This document shows positions 17,560-26,348 of a stretch of DNA of 64,000 nt, in pieces; the first letter of the stretch is position 1, and each line of letters starts with the position of its first letter. The DNA is taken from NCBI GenBank assembly GCA_003153555.1, contig PLZS01000063.1:29774-93773 (forward strand), given 5' to 3'. The position numbers were made by a program, and so were the translations under genes. This DNA comes from Candidatus Melainabacteria bacterium. Its GTDB lineage: Bacteria; Cyanobacteriota; Vampirovibrionia; Obscuribacterales; Obscuribacteraceae. The notes beneath the pieces are model-generated. The model saw only the letters and a list, made by a program, of their open reading frames with translations. It made no database searches and had not been told where the DNA came from.

Positions 17560-18513
17560 TTAGTGCAGGTTTTCAGATCGCTTTTTTGCCAGCTTTTCTT
17601 GTGGTGTCAAAGTGTCGTCATCGAATGCCGGATCTATGAACGAATCTGTCCAAAGCTCAACCAAGACATACTTTTCCGGATGATCGTAAATGATTACTTT
17701 GGTTCCTTTTGGGATTTCCAGTTCAGGATTTCTAGCCCGAGCTGGTGACGTGTAGCGTTTTGACGAGACGATGTAAGTAACTTCTCCGGTTCTGCCGATT
17801 GTAATTGGCACGGTGACTTCGGCCATGTGTCCGATAAGATCGTTTTCGGTTGCTGCCGAGGATGAAAACATTCGCGCAAATGCTGCATTCATCACACTTG
17901 TCACCACTTTTACCGAGACAAATCCACCGATAAAAGCTGGCACCAGTGTCGTCCAGCCCAAAATCGGAAAACTTGATATAAAGAACAATCCTGTTAGCCC
18001 AAAGAATGCCAGAAACGTCGTCAAAATAGTTGGGTTGAGCGCTGACAGCAATGCTTCTACAGGACCGCCCTTCTCTTCTTCGCGGCTTGGGGCATGAAAT
18101 GGCCCGGTGCTGGCTTGTAGCTGCGCACTTTGGATCTGTAACAACTCGTTTGCACCGGCATTGGTGCTTCCGTGTCCACCAGCGGAATGTGTGCCACTAC
18201 TGGTGCCACTATGACCAGCTGCAGAATGTCCGGCTGCGGAACTTCCAGCTGCAGAATGACCAGCGGCAGTTCCATGACCGCCACCAGCGCTATGCCCGAT
18301 CGCTGTGTGTCCGCTTCCTCCGTGCCCAATTGCTGTGTGTCCGCCGCCGCCGTGGCCGATTCCTGCATGACCACCGCCACCGCCACTTACATGACTGCCG
18401 CTGTGCCCTCCGCCACCATGATGAGTGGCACCCATAAACGCACACATAACCAGAAACAGCGAACCAATCGCTGAACATACTATATAAATCTGCGTGATTA
18501 ACGGCAAAGGCAT
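17560..18513 (-). CDS. NfeD-like membrane protein with a Gly/His-rich segment
   Basis: 317 residues. TM1 is at about 5-27. Residues 30-115 form a Gly/His/Ser/Ala-rich stretch with repeats of GHGGGGHTAIGHGG type. Two or three membrane helices follow (about 165-215, FLAFFGLTGLFFISSFPIL), and a C-terminal NfeD OB-fold-like domain contains IGRTGEVTYIVSSKRY. NfeD proteins partner with flotillins. The His-rich segment lies next to the membrane and could bind metal ions, which is an inference from composition. It is 11 bases downstream of its paralogue at 18525. A 314-base gap with no recognised element separates it from the flotillin gene. Confidence 0.82.
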   Translation of the reverse strand: MPLPLITQIYIVCSAIGSLFLVMCAFMGATHHGGGGHSGSHVSGGGGGHAGIGHGGGGHTAIGHGGSGHTAIGHSAGGGHGTAAGHSAAGSSAAGHSAAGHSGTSSGTHSAGGHGSTNAGANELLQIQSAQLQASTGPFHAPSREEEKGGPVEALLSALNPTILTTFLAFFGLTGLFFISSFPILGWTTLVPAFIGGFVSVKVVTSVMNAAFARMFSSSAATENDLIGHMAEVTVPITIGRTGEVTYIVSSKRYTSPARARNPELEIPKGTKVIIYDHPEKYVLVELWTDSFIDPAFDDDTLTPQEKLAKKRSENLH

Positions 18514-18524
18514 ATTCTCACCTT

Positions 18525-19277
18525 TTAACTAATGAAACGTTCTTCTAATTCTTGATCCGGATCGTATGGCTCAATGAAAACAACGTGTTCTTTAGAGCCA
18601 ACAATCAAAACTTTCGATCCTTTTTTGAAGTCAACACCTGGCTTAGCAGGCTTGGCAGAGGCCGTCATTCTTTTGGCGTTGAGGACGTATGTCACTTCTC
18701 CTGTTCGTCCATCGTGAATTGGAACGTTGACCTCTGCCATTTGCCCGAGTAGGTCCGACTCTTTTTGATGTGTTGAGGTGAACATGTTCTTGATCATCCA
18801 TTGTGTCATCGCCTTGAATGCCGCCGATACGAGGAGGCTCACGGTGATCGCGGGTATGAGTGTGAAATAACCCATCCAGGGCGCGTTGAAAGCGCAGACC
18901 AAGCCGGTTAAGCCGAAAAAGGCGAGGTAAACTGAGACTGTCATTGGACTAAGCAGTGTGAGAATCAAACCAAGCAATCCTGAGGCCATTGTTGAATTTG
19001 TCGGCACTCTGTGGACAGCAGTCATTTTGTGTCCAGCAAGCGGCGCTAGTTTGAAATTGCCGCCGTCGTCTCCAGCGCTGAAATCAGTGCCGCCGCTGTC
19101 GTCGCCTGCACTAAAGTCTGTGCCACCACCATCGTCGCCGGCGTTAAAATCAGATCCGTCGTCTCCGCCATGACCTTCTTCGCCGATATGTCCGAGAAGA
19201 AAGCTGCCGATTACGAAGATGGAACCAATCCCCGCGCAAACGGCATAAATTTGACCGAGCATTCCCAGAGGAATCAT
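18525..19277 (-). CDS. NfeD-like membrane protein with an Asp/Gly-rich repeat segment
   Basis: 250 residues, a paralogue of the neighbour at 17560: same N-terminal membrane helix, same central membrane block (VYLAFFGLTGLVCAFNAP) and same C-terminal OB-like domain (DGRTGEVTYVLNAKRM). In place of the Gly/His stretch it has three copies of a GDDxGGTDFSA repeat at about residues 38-72. An acidic insert where its sister has a His-rich insert suggests that this segment evolves quickly and may set ion or partner binding. It is the first gene of the minus-strand NfeD-flotillin run. Confidence 0.82.
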   Translation of the reverse strand: MIPLGMLGQIYAVCAGIGSIFVIGSFLLGHIGEEGHGGDDGSDFNAGDDGGGTDFSAGDDSGGTDFSAGDDGGNFKLAPLAGHKMTAVHRVPTNSTMASGLLGLILTLLSPMTVSVYLAFFGLTGLVCAFNAPWMGYFTLIPAITVSLLVSAAFKAMTQWMIKNMFTSTHQKESDLLGQMAEVNVPIHDGRTGEVTYVLNAKRMTASAKPAKPGVDFKKGSKVLIVGSKEHVVFIEPYDPDQELEERFIS

Positions 19278-19509
19278 TTTGATCGCCTATTCTATTTTCA
19301 TGAAAATATAGTGTTTCCTAGCATCAGAAGTACCCTTAGCAGACGACTTATAAACCCGAAAAGTCTTACGAAATGGCTAAGATTGGCATGTCCACTTGCT
19401 GGTTGCGCGGGTTTAAATAGAGTGCAACCAGTGCCTTTGGGGAAGGTATAAACTAGGCAAGGGTGCACGGCAGTCTGATAATGGCGCGTTTGAAAGTAGA
19501 ACGGATCCA

Positions 19510-22212
19510 GTGGAAATAATCCTCACTCATAACAACATGGACTTCGATTCGTTAGCCGCTCAATTTGGCGTTGCGAAATTGTATCCATCAGCTCGGATGG
19601 TATTAGGCTATCCGTTGGTTGGCAACGTGCGTAATTTTGTTGCTCTTTATCGAAGCTCCATGCCGGTCATTCAAATGAAATATGTGGACATGGACAGCGT
19701 TTCGCGTGTTTTTATAGTTGATTGCCAGAACATTGATCGGTTGGATGAAATAGCCAAGAAGCTTATCACTGAGCAAAAGATTCCTCACGTGATCTTTGAT
19801 CATCATCAACTTGACCCCAATGGTCTGGGTCCTTCAGCACATGAAGACTCAGTCATTGAGCGCGTTGGAGCGGCAACGACAATCGTTGTCGACAAGATCA
19901 AGAAAAGCAAGATTGAGTTGACTCCTTTTGAAGCGACGCTCTTGGCGATCGGTATTTACGAGGACACCGGCTGCCTTACATATAGTGGCACTACTGAAAA
20001 GGATGCTGCCTGTGTAGCCTTCTTGCTGAAGCATGGCGCAGATTTGGCGATCATTAACGATTACATTCGACCTAAAATGAACGATGACCAGGTTGTTTTG
20101 CTTGAGGACTTGATTAAGGACGCGCACACCATCACCGTCGGCGGTGCTAAGGTGGTCATGGCTTGTGCCACGCGTCCGAAATATTTCGATGGATTGGCTA
20201 CTCTAACTCGCAAGTTGACTGAAGTGGAATCGGCGGACGCTGCTTTCTCGATTGTTTTTATGCGGGATAAGGTGCATATCGTCGGTCGAAGTGACTCGCA
20301 GTTGATCGACGTAAGATTGGTAGTGCGCCGGTTTGGAGGTGACGGGCATCACGGTGCGGGATCCGCTGTTACGCGTGATGGAACAGTGGAGGAATTATCC
20401 GCTGAAATCGAAAAGTTGCTGCGTACGCAAGTAAAGCCAGAAGTGATTGCCGAAGAGATCATGGTCTCTCCTGTGCGTACAATCCGCTCTGGTATTACTA
20501 TGGACGAGGCTAGCAGAATCATGTTGCGTTATGGCTTGGATGGTTTGCTTGTAGCCGATGAGGACAATCTTGTCGGTGTTGTTTCCAGAAGAGACATCGA
20601 TCAAGCGACACATCACAAGCTGGGTCACGCTCCCGTGCGGGGTTTTATGAGTAAGCCGGTGATCTCAATTGACAAGAAAACGCCACTCAGTAAAATACAG
20701 GAAATCATGGTCACTGAAGACATTGGCAGGCTGCCTGTGTTAGATGATGACAAACAGCTCGTTGGCCTTGTCTCGCGTGGTGATGTTCTAAAAACACTCT
20801 ATGGTGACAATGGATCTAATGTGTTTTTAGTTCCAGAATGGGCGACTCTTCTAAAAGACGATTTTGCTGCATCCGGTCGAACCGTTCAGCTTGAGCCCCG
20901 GTCCGTGAATCTGCAAGCGCAAATGAGTAAGCTTGACTCTCCAACTTCATGGCTTTGTATCCAGACGGGAACTGTCGCTGCACAATTGAATATGGTGGCA
21001 TATGCTGTAGGCGGATCGGTTCGCGATCTGATTCTCAATGTCCCTAATTTCGATCTTGATTTTGTTATTGAAGGTCCGGCAATAGAGCTTGCGAGCGCGA
21101 TGGAATCTGCATATCCGGCGCGTCTTGAAGTAGTAGCACGACACGAAAGATTTCAGACTGCAAAGCTTTGGTTTTTCGCAGATACAAGGCGAGATGTTGA
21201 CTTTTCGACAGCACGAACTGAGTTTTACGAATTTCCTGCTGCCCTTCCCACGGTTGAAGCGTCCCAACTCGAACAGGATTTACTGCGTCGCGACTTTACC
21301 ATCAACGCGCTCGCTATCTGCCTTAATCCTGGTCGCTACGGAATGCTGGTAGATCATTTCGGTGGACTTGAGGATATCAAAAAGAAAACTATAAGGGTGT
21401 TGCATGCCTTTAGTTTCATTGAGGATCCGACCCGCATTATTCGGGCGGTGCGCTTCGCCAGTCGTCTCGAGTTCAACATTGAACCGAAGACTAAAGAGTT
21501 GGCGAAACGTGCTGTAGCAATGGGAATATTCGACAATCTTGGCGGCAATAGGATGCGCGATGAACTGCGCTCGATCTTGGAATCTCCTCGGCGAATTCGT
21601 GCTCTTGACTTGCTGGCTGAACTAGGAGCGAAGCTCCGTTATTTGGATGCTGAGCTGGAATATTCACTTTCGATTCGCACCTTACTCCGGCGTGCGGAAC
21701 GTTTGTTGAAGAGATATTCGCTTACGCAGCCATGGGTTGTTTATCTTGCTTTGCTTTTGTCTGAGCTTGATGAACATCGCATCGATGCTGTTCTAGATCG
21801 TTTTCACTTAACCAATGAGCAAAAAACAATCGTGCGCAAGGGGTTAGCCATTCCTCGTCAATTGCCCGAAATTGTCGAAACTTTGAACAAGCAAGGCGTC
21901 AAAAATAGTCAGATCTACTATTTACTAAAGGGCAAGCCTGAAGAATCGCTTGCCATCGCGGCTTGCTTGGCTGGTCCCGGCGCGCCGTTGCGCCGTATGA
22001 TCAGGCTTTACCTCGAACACTTGGAAAAGGTGCAGATAGAATTGAGCGGGTCCGACCTCGTTGAAATAGGTGTTCCTCCAGGTCCGGAGATCGGGCGCGC
22101 TCTGGATGCCATTCTTGAACGAAGATTGGATGGCATCATCAAATCAAAGCAGGACGAGCTGAATTTCGTCTACGATCGTTTTCAATCCACACTAGTGAAA
22201 AAAACTGTTTAG
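19510..22212 (+). CDS. cca: CCA-adding tRNA nucleotidyltransferase with DHH and CBS domains
   Basis: 900 residues in three parts. Residues 1-320 form a DHH/DHHA1 phosphoesterase module (HNNMDFDSLAAQ, IFDHHQLDP, GGDGHHGAGSAV). Residues 325-440 form a CBS pair. Residues 480 to the end form a class II nucleotidyltransferase head and RNA-binding domain (YAVGGSVRDLI, the DLD metal motif, RRDFTINALAI). This long layout is known in cyanobacteria, Aquifex and deltaproteobacteria, where the tail domain adds C, CC or CCA to tRNA ends. The start is a GTG at 19510. The only tRNA gene in the window lacks an encoded CCA, consistent with need for such an enzyme. The DHH and CBS parts may regulate it or degrade small RNA or nucleotide substrates. 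Confidence 0.93.
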   Translation: MEIILTHNNMDFDSLAAQFGVAKLYPSARMVLGYPLVGNVRNFVALYRSSMPVIQMKYVDMDSVSRVFIVDCQNIDRLDEIAKKLITEQKIPHVIFDHHQLDPNGLGPSAHEDSVIERVGAATTIVVDKIKKSKIELTPFEATLLAIGIYEDTGCLTYSGTTEKDAACVAFLLKHGADLAIINDYIRPKMNDDQVVLLEDLIKDAHTITVGGAKVVMACATRPKYFDGLATLTRKLTEVESADAAFSIVFMRDKVHIVGRSDSQLIDVRLVVRRFGGDGHHGAGSAVTRDGTVEELSAEIEKLLRTQVKPEVIAEEIMVSPVRTIRSGITMDEASRIMLRYGLDGLLVADEDNLVGVVSRRDIDQATHHKLGHAPVRGFMSKPVISIDKKTPLSKIQEIMVTEDIGRLPVLDDDKQLVGLVSRGDVLKTLYGDNGSNVFLVPEWATLLKDDFAASGRTVQLEPRSVNLQAQMSKLDSPTSWLCIQTGTVAAQLNMVAYAVGGSVRDLILNVPNFDLDFVIEGPAIELASAMESAYPARLEVVARHERFQTAKLWFFADTRRDVDFSTARTEFYEFPAALPTVEASQLEQDLLRRDFTINALAICLNPGRYGMLVDHFGGLEDIKKKTIRVLHAFSFIEDPTRIIRAVRFASRLEFNIEPKTKELAKRAVAMGIFDNLGGNRMRDELRSILESPRRIRALDLLAELGAKLRYLDAELEYSLSIRTLLRRAERLLKRYSLTQPWVVYLALLLSELDEHRIDAVLDRFHLTNEQKTIVRKGLAIPRQLPEIVETLNKQGVKNSQIYYLLKGKPEESLAIAACLAGPGAPLRRMIRLYLEHLEKVQIELSGSDLVEIGVPPGPEIGRALDAILERRLDGIIKSKQDELNFVYDRFQSTLVKKTV

Positions 22213-22223
22213 GGCTTTCCCTT

Positions 22224-22913
22224 CTAAATTAACACTGACTTAGTAGGTAACATGGCTATGCTTTGCGGTATGCGAATGCCCTGCCAAGCTTGTGCCTTAG
22301 GTTTCGCAAGCACCTTCACAAATTCAGTAGACCGGCTACGTCCGGCCAAACATCTTGCCCGGAGCCAATCTGGCATCCATCTAATACACTCGTTAAGCCA
22401 GGTCCTTTCGTTTCGGTTAAATCTGTAAGTACCAAGGTCGATTTGTTCAGGTGTGATCGACTTTTTGCCCACGTGCCAAAGCGCTCTGATTGCATGACCG
22501 ACAGTGTTGTCGCCCGCGCAAATACCTTTTCTTGGTGCAATTCTATGCATTTTTATTTTGGTGTCACCGATATGAAAATAGCTGGTAGATCCATTGGTGT
22601 AGAAAGTTTGAATCTCATTTTGATCCTGCTTCAGCCCTAATTTAACGGCGATGTCATTGCCATGTTCAAGCAATTGCTTACCGAAAGCATCCGCCTTCAC
22701 TCTCGCTATTTCCAGCATTGAATATTCTCGATTGGTAAAATCTTCACGCACAAACACCCCACGCGCTAAACGGACAATGCTTCCGTCTTTGACCATTCGG
22801 TAAAGACATTGATCAACAGCTCCTCTGGAGCCCATCTTCAACACATCTCTAGTTGTGAACAACTCGCCTGAGCGGAGTTTTACTATGTAGTTGCGAATTA
22901 GATAAGTGCACAC
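22224..22913 (-). CDS. DUF6088 / AbiEi-like protein with N-terminal winged helix
   Basis: About 229 residues. The N-terminus (LFTTRDVLKMGSRGAVDQCL, then VRLARGVFVRED) is the winged-helix domain of AbiEi-type antitoxins and DUF6088 proteins, which autorepress type IV toxin-antitoxin operons. GGAGGG, which overlaps an upstream ATG, lies 7 bases before a GTG at 22913, so GTG is taken as start instead of the ATG at 22928. No AbiEii-like toxin gene is next to it: the convergent nucleotidyltransferase 11 bases away is the housekeeping CCA enzyme. It is therefore an orphan DNA-binding protein or a solitary antitoxin. Confidence 0.72.
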   Translation of the reverse strand: MCTYLIRNYIVKLRSGELFTTRDVLKMGSRGAVDQCLYRMVKDGSIVRLARGVFVREDFTNREYSMLEIARVKADAFGKQLLEHGNDIAVKLGLKQDQNEIQTFYTNGSTSYFHIGDTKIKMHRIAPRKGICAGDNTVGHAIRALWHVGKKSITPEQIDLGTYRFNRNERTWLNECIRWMPDWLRARCLAGRSRSTEFVKVLAKPKAQAWQGIRIPQSIAMLPTKSVLI

Positions 22914-22928
22914 AATGTTTCCCTCCAT

Positions 22929-23298
22929 TAGAAGTGCCTATGTATTGATACGTTCGGATTTAGAAAAAAGTTCAAATCATTGCTAGTTAGTCGGCCCTTT
23001 TTTTTTGACTCTTAAGTCGTTGGAAATAAAAATGTTTTTCCAACAAATTCTGGCCGGGAGCGCAATAGAGAGACTCTAAGAGAAATTAGGGCTAGGACAT
23101 GTTAGAAAAGACATTGTTTTTCTAAAAAAGGCGACGAGTCTATTGTTAAGGGTGGTGCCTTTTAATATTCTGATCAGAGATCGAATTGATATTTGAGTTT
23201 ATGCACTCAAGCTACCGAACAAACGGTTAACGAGATTGATCACTGGATTATGGCAATCAGAAGTCATTCAGTCTTAATTATTGAGCACACTTGATCAA
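22929..23298. other. AT-rich intergenic stretch, no gene seen
   Basis: About 370 bases rich in T and A runs, upstream of the AbiEi-like gene. It probably holds that gene's promoter and operator. No inverted repeat convincing enough to call an operator was found. Confidence 0.35.
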
Positions 23299-23511
23299 TC
23301 AGCTAATGTAAAACACTTTACCTTTTGGATGAAAGGGCAGGTATCTTCCTTTTGGAATCAAGTAGGCATGTTCGCGGCGGATGCGCAGATTGCTGTCACA
23401 CTGTGCATCCGTAATCACTAGAATTGGACCCTTTTCAGGAAAGTCTTCTGCTTTTTCGATTAATTCGATTCCCGGTTGCAGCACTGTGCCACCAAATCCT
23501 TTAACGCGCAC
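23299..23511 (-). pseudogene. C-terminal remnant of a VWA-like (DUF2201-type) protein
   Basis: A 70-codon frame encodes a fragment with GFGGTVLQPGIELIEKAED, then GPILVITDAQCD and REHAYLIPKGRYLPF. These look like the last strands of a von Willebrand A-type domain (the GGT and ITD positions of the metal site). Just upstream the reading frame reaches a TGA, and the N-terminal 75 percent of such a protein is absent from the next 90 bases before the lipid kinase gene ends. It is most likely the residue of a deleted or truncated gene. Confidence 0.55.
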
Positions 23512-23606
23512 TTTTCCTGCGATTGCTTCTGGTGTGTCAAGGTTCCAGTTTTGTGAGTTTCTTCAATCAGAATAGCCAGTGCCATTGCTTTCTCCGCTTC
23601 TGAACC

Positions 23607-24824
23607 TCAATCTAATTCGACACTTTGCTGTGTGTTTTCTGTTGATGAATTCTCGGTGCCTGTATTTGTTGTGGCACCGCTTTCATGTTCTGAATCAATT
23701 CTCGCGGTCTGCTCCGTTTCAATACGTTCCGTTTCAACGCGCTCCCGTTCTGTCTCTATTAGCCCGGTTCGCTCCGTTTCTATCCGTTCGGCTTCCATCG
23801 TTCCACTTCTTCTGAGTTGTGTGGCGAATCTTCTTGGCACTAATACATTCACCGCATGTGGTGCCACTTTGATTTTCATAGGCGTTTCGCCCCAAGCGTC
23901 TCCATCAATCATGGCTGTAGCTTGCTGAGCAACAGGCGGTCTGCTGTCAGTGCTGCCCGAAATGAAGTTGCGAATTTTATGACCAAGATGTTGGAATCGG
24001 GAAAGTTTAGCTCGTGAGGGAACAACTTCAACTGTTAGTGATCTGACTTTGCGGATGTAGTATGGTGCTTCGCCGCCAACAAAGCCGCCGGCAAAACGAA
24101 ATCCCATGTGCAGGTAGTCACCAAATTCACTTGGATTGAGAACACATAAATCCAGTAACCCATCATTTATTTGAGCAGTTTCCGACAGAGTGCCCACTCC
24201 CAGATCAGCAATGTTGCTTACGAATAAACCAGAAGCCGCGACCTGAAACGTTTCTTTTTCCTCATCCAAAGTAATTTGGAACATGACAGGAGGCATGGCA
24301 AAGTTTTGGATTACGGAACTTGCATAGGCAAGCATTTTCCAATTTACTTTATCTTTCTGGTCAGGCATCAAAATCGCGTCTGAGAGTGGTCCAGCACCTG
24401 CGCAGATGCAGAAGTATTGACCGTTCATGATGCCCAGGTCCATTTTCATTGCCACTCCGTCCAGAATGACACTCAGCGCTTCGTCGAGTGGATCACTGAG
24501 AATGTTTTCCTCATAGATCAACAAATTTCTCGCTAATTGGTTGCCGGTACCCAGGGGGATAATGCCGACCGGAACGTCGCTTTGTGCCTCGGCCACGGCG
24601 CCTAATGCAAATCGCAGCGTTCCATCTCCCCCGGCTGCAACTAGTAAATCGATTGGCTTTCCGATCGCGTTGAGAATATCAGCCGGTCGCATGTCCGGCA
24701 CCGTTGGTAGTACCGTCACGGTGTACTGAGCCGCTAATCGGTGCACAACTGGACCGAGCCACATATCTGCGCCGGCAGCTGAGCCAGCAGTGGGATTGTA
24801 AACAACTAGGGCGTGTCTTGACAT
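23607..24824 (-). CDS. Diacylglycerol/sphingosine kinase-like lipid kinase (YegS/BmrU family)
   Basis: 405 residues. The DAGK catalytic domain (1-130) has the nucleotide-binding signature AAGGDGTLRFALGA and PLGTGNQLARNL. A second beta-rich domain (130-310) matches YegS-type kinases (GAGPLSDAI, DGLLDLCVL). Such enzymes phosphorylate lipids at the membrane. Residues 338 to the end form an odd tail: repeats of the type ETERIE/ETERER followed by a Ser/Thr/Asn/Glu-rich stretch. The tail is low in complexity, highly charged, and not part of the family fold. The ATG at 24824 begins MSRHALVVYNPTAGS, as expected for the family. Confidence 0.88.
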   Translation of the reverse strand: MSRHALVVYNPTAGSAAGADMWLGPVVHRLAAQYTVTVLPTVPDMRPADILNAIGKPIDLLVAAGGDGTLRFALGAVAEAQSDVPVGIIPLGTGNQLARNLLIYEENILSDPLDEALSVILDGVAMKMDLGIMNGQYFCICAGAGPLSDAILMPDQKDKVNWKMLAYASSVIQNFAMPPVMFQITLDEEKETFQVAASGLFVSNIADLGVGTLSETAQINDGLLDLCVLNPSEFGDYLHMGFRFAGGFVGGEAPYYIRKVRSLTVEVVPSRAKLSRFQHLGHKIRNFISGSTDSRPPVAQQATAMIDGDAWGETPMKIKVAPHAVNVLVPRRFATQLRRSGTMEAERIETERTGLIETERERVETERIETEQTARIDSEHESGATTNTGTENSSTENTQQSVELD

Positions 24825-25125
24825 CGCGGTCTGGGCTTCACTCTTGGGATGTGTGTAGTTCGTGAAATTGGAGGAAATCTTACAGTTAGAACAATCTTTC
24901 TTGAGCGAGAAGTCAATAGGCGGTAGAATCTTCGCTCGTGTTATACATTTCCCTTTTCGCTTATGGCAAATTGGCAGGGGCAGCTGATATACGCAGTTGT
25001 GCGGTCCTTTATATCCGCTGGAGTATGGAGATTATTGGTTGACAATTAAACTGATTTCAGTATTGTATTCGACACCACACTTATTAAAGAAAAGTACCTT
25101 TTCTTTGCAGAAAGGACGGAAGTCA
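24825..25125. other. Divergent promoter region of lipid kinase and SRPBCC genes
   Basis: 301 bases between divergent genes. A plus-strand frame reaches back to 24997, but the strong ribosome binding site at 25111-25116 points to a start at 25126, so this part is considered non-coding. No clear promoter pair was recognised. Confidence 0.35.
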
Positions 25126-25758
25126 TTGAATTTTATCCCCCAAGCGGCGAGAAGAGGCCTTCTCGGCCGACTTCTTTGCGCAACATTGTTCTTGCAACCG
25201 ATTCTGGTATCAGCGCCTGCTGTTGCCAAGACATCTGACGCAGGGACACAACAGGTTACTGAAGAGGTCATTAACGGAAAGACCTTCTGTGTCATTAGGT
25301 CCGTGATGAAAGCTAAACCAGAAGCGGTTTGGCAAGTGCTAACAGACTATGCCAATGCCACCAAGGTGTTTCCTCAATTGAAGAAGTGCCATGTGGTTGC
25401 CGATCATGGCACAACAAAGATTCTCAGGCATCAAGTGGCGCCAAGCGGAGCTCTTGGGACTTATGAGTACATTATCGAATTGAAGGAAACGGCGCCAAAG
25501 GCTTTGGAATGGCATCGCATGAGCGGCGCGTTCAAGGAAGTTGACGGATTTTGGAAGCTTGAGCCTCTAGACGGTGGACACAGTACGCTTGTTACGTATT
25601 CTGCTTACGTAAATGGCGGGTTTTTCATGCCTCAACCCCTCGTCAAGCGGCAGTGCAAGATTGATATGCCTCAAATAATGGCTACCTTACGTTCACAGTC
25701 TGAGGCGTCAACTCAGATTGCCGGACGTCCAACCATTACCGCAGCGCACCTGCAATAA
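25126..25758 (+). CDS. Exported SRPBCC (polyketide cyclase/COQ10-like) protein
   Basis: About 210 residues from a TTG at 25126, chosen because AAAGGA ends 9 bases upstream and because it places a signal peptide (LLGRLLCATLFLQPILVSAPA) directly at the N-terminus. The open frame continues upstream to 24997. The mature part is a START/SRPBCC helix-grip domain: VIRSVMKAKPEAVWQVLTDY, then FPQLKKCHVV and GGHSTLVTYSAY. This fold binds hydrophobic ligands such as lipids or quinones. The ligand is unknown. Export suggests a role at the cell envelope. Confidence 0.8.
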   Translation: MNFIPQAARRGLLGRLLCATLFLQPILVSAPAVAKTSDAGTQQVTEEVINGKTFCVIRSVMKAKPEAVWQVLTDYANATKVFPQLKKCHVVADHGTTKILRHQVAPSGALGTYEYIIELKETAPKALEWHRMSGAFKEVDGFWKLEPLDGGHSTLVTYSAYVNGGFFMPQPLVKRQCKIDMPQIMATLRSQSEASTQIAGRPTITAAHLQ

Positions 25759-25923
25759 CTCGCCGCGCTCCTTGTGACTGCCTGTCGCGCCATGTAGAGT
25801 CGCGCGTGCCTCTCTGCACCTCAACTTCTCTTTACAGCGCTCATGGCGCCCTGAGCAATGTCACCTTTTGAAAAGCTGATGTTCGCCCATCCCGCTTCGG
25901 TTTGATAGAATGCTGGCTATTGA

Positions 25924-26007
25924 GGAGAGGTACCGAAGCGGTCATAACGGCGCCGCCTCGAAAGCGGATGGGCGCAAGCCACGTGGGTTCGAATCCCACC
26001 CTCTCCG
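25924..26007 (+). tRNA. tRNA-Ser (anticodon CGA)
   Basis: The sequence folds as a class II tRNA. The acceptor GGAGAGG pairs with CCTCTCC, followed by a D arm, an anticodon loop CTCGAAA with CGA at its centre, a long variable arm as in serine tRNAs, and a T arm GTGGG-TTCGAAT-CCCAC. The discriminator base is G. The 3' CCA is not encoded (ACT follows), so it must be added after transcription. A run of six T right after it, within the small palindrome CCGAC-TTTTTT-GTCGG, probably ends transcription. It decodes UCG codons. Confidence 0.95.
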
Positions 26008-26049
26008 ACTTTTTTTGTCGGACGGTCCGGATTCCGAGCGCTTGCAGGA

Positions 26050-26206
26050 ATATGTCGATTCGATCGACCCTTAAGTAAGATATGTCGATTAAATTGACTT
26101 TTTTCGACATATTGATATGAAAGCTTCATGGACCGCCGATTTGAATATGCGACCCAATCGACATGTTCTGTAGATATGTCGAAAAATGCTTCGATGATCG
26201 ACATAT
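26050..26206. repeat. Cluster of short inverted and direct repeats (ATATGTCGA / TCGACATAT)
   Basis: Five exact copies of ATATGTCGA or its complement lie within 157 bases: plus orientation at 26050, 26080 and 26174, complement at 26104 and 26198. A sixth near copy (AATCGACATG) is at 26156. The first two are 30 bases apart and share a longer pattern, ATATGTCGATT-NN-AT-N-GAC. The cluster starts 43 bases after tRNA-Ser and lies downstream of the DUF1348 gene, so it is not in a promoter of a recognised gene. It could be protein-binding sites, recombinase arm sites or the remains of an attachment site. No integrase gene is visible. Confidence 0.6.
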
Positions 26207-26348
26207 CTGACAACCAAGCGTCCAAACCTGCCAGAAGATATTTCCCTGAGTTTCAGGAAATTCAGTATTCCAATTTGCTTTCGACAACTATCGCATTGTG
26301 GTGCCATCGTGGATGGTGGCACTGCAGAACGAAAATTGGTTCGGCGGC

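Noticed and set aside
22212..22928. AbiE-type toxin-antitoxin pair formed by the nucleotidyltransferase at 19510 and the AbiEi-like gene
   Set aside because: The nucleotidyltransferase is a full DHH-CBS CCA-adding enzyme on the opposite strand, not an AbiEii toxin.
26301..26322. Hairpin (GTGCCATC, loop, GATGGTGGCAC) taken as a terminator
   Set aside because: The stem is bulged and no T-run follows on either strand.
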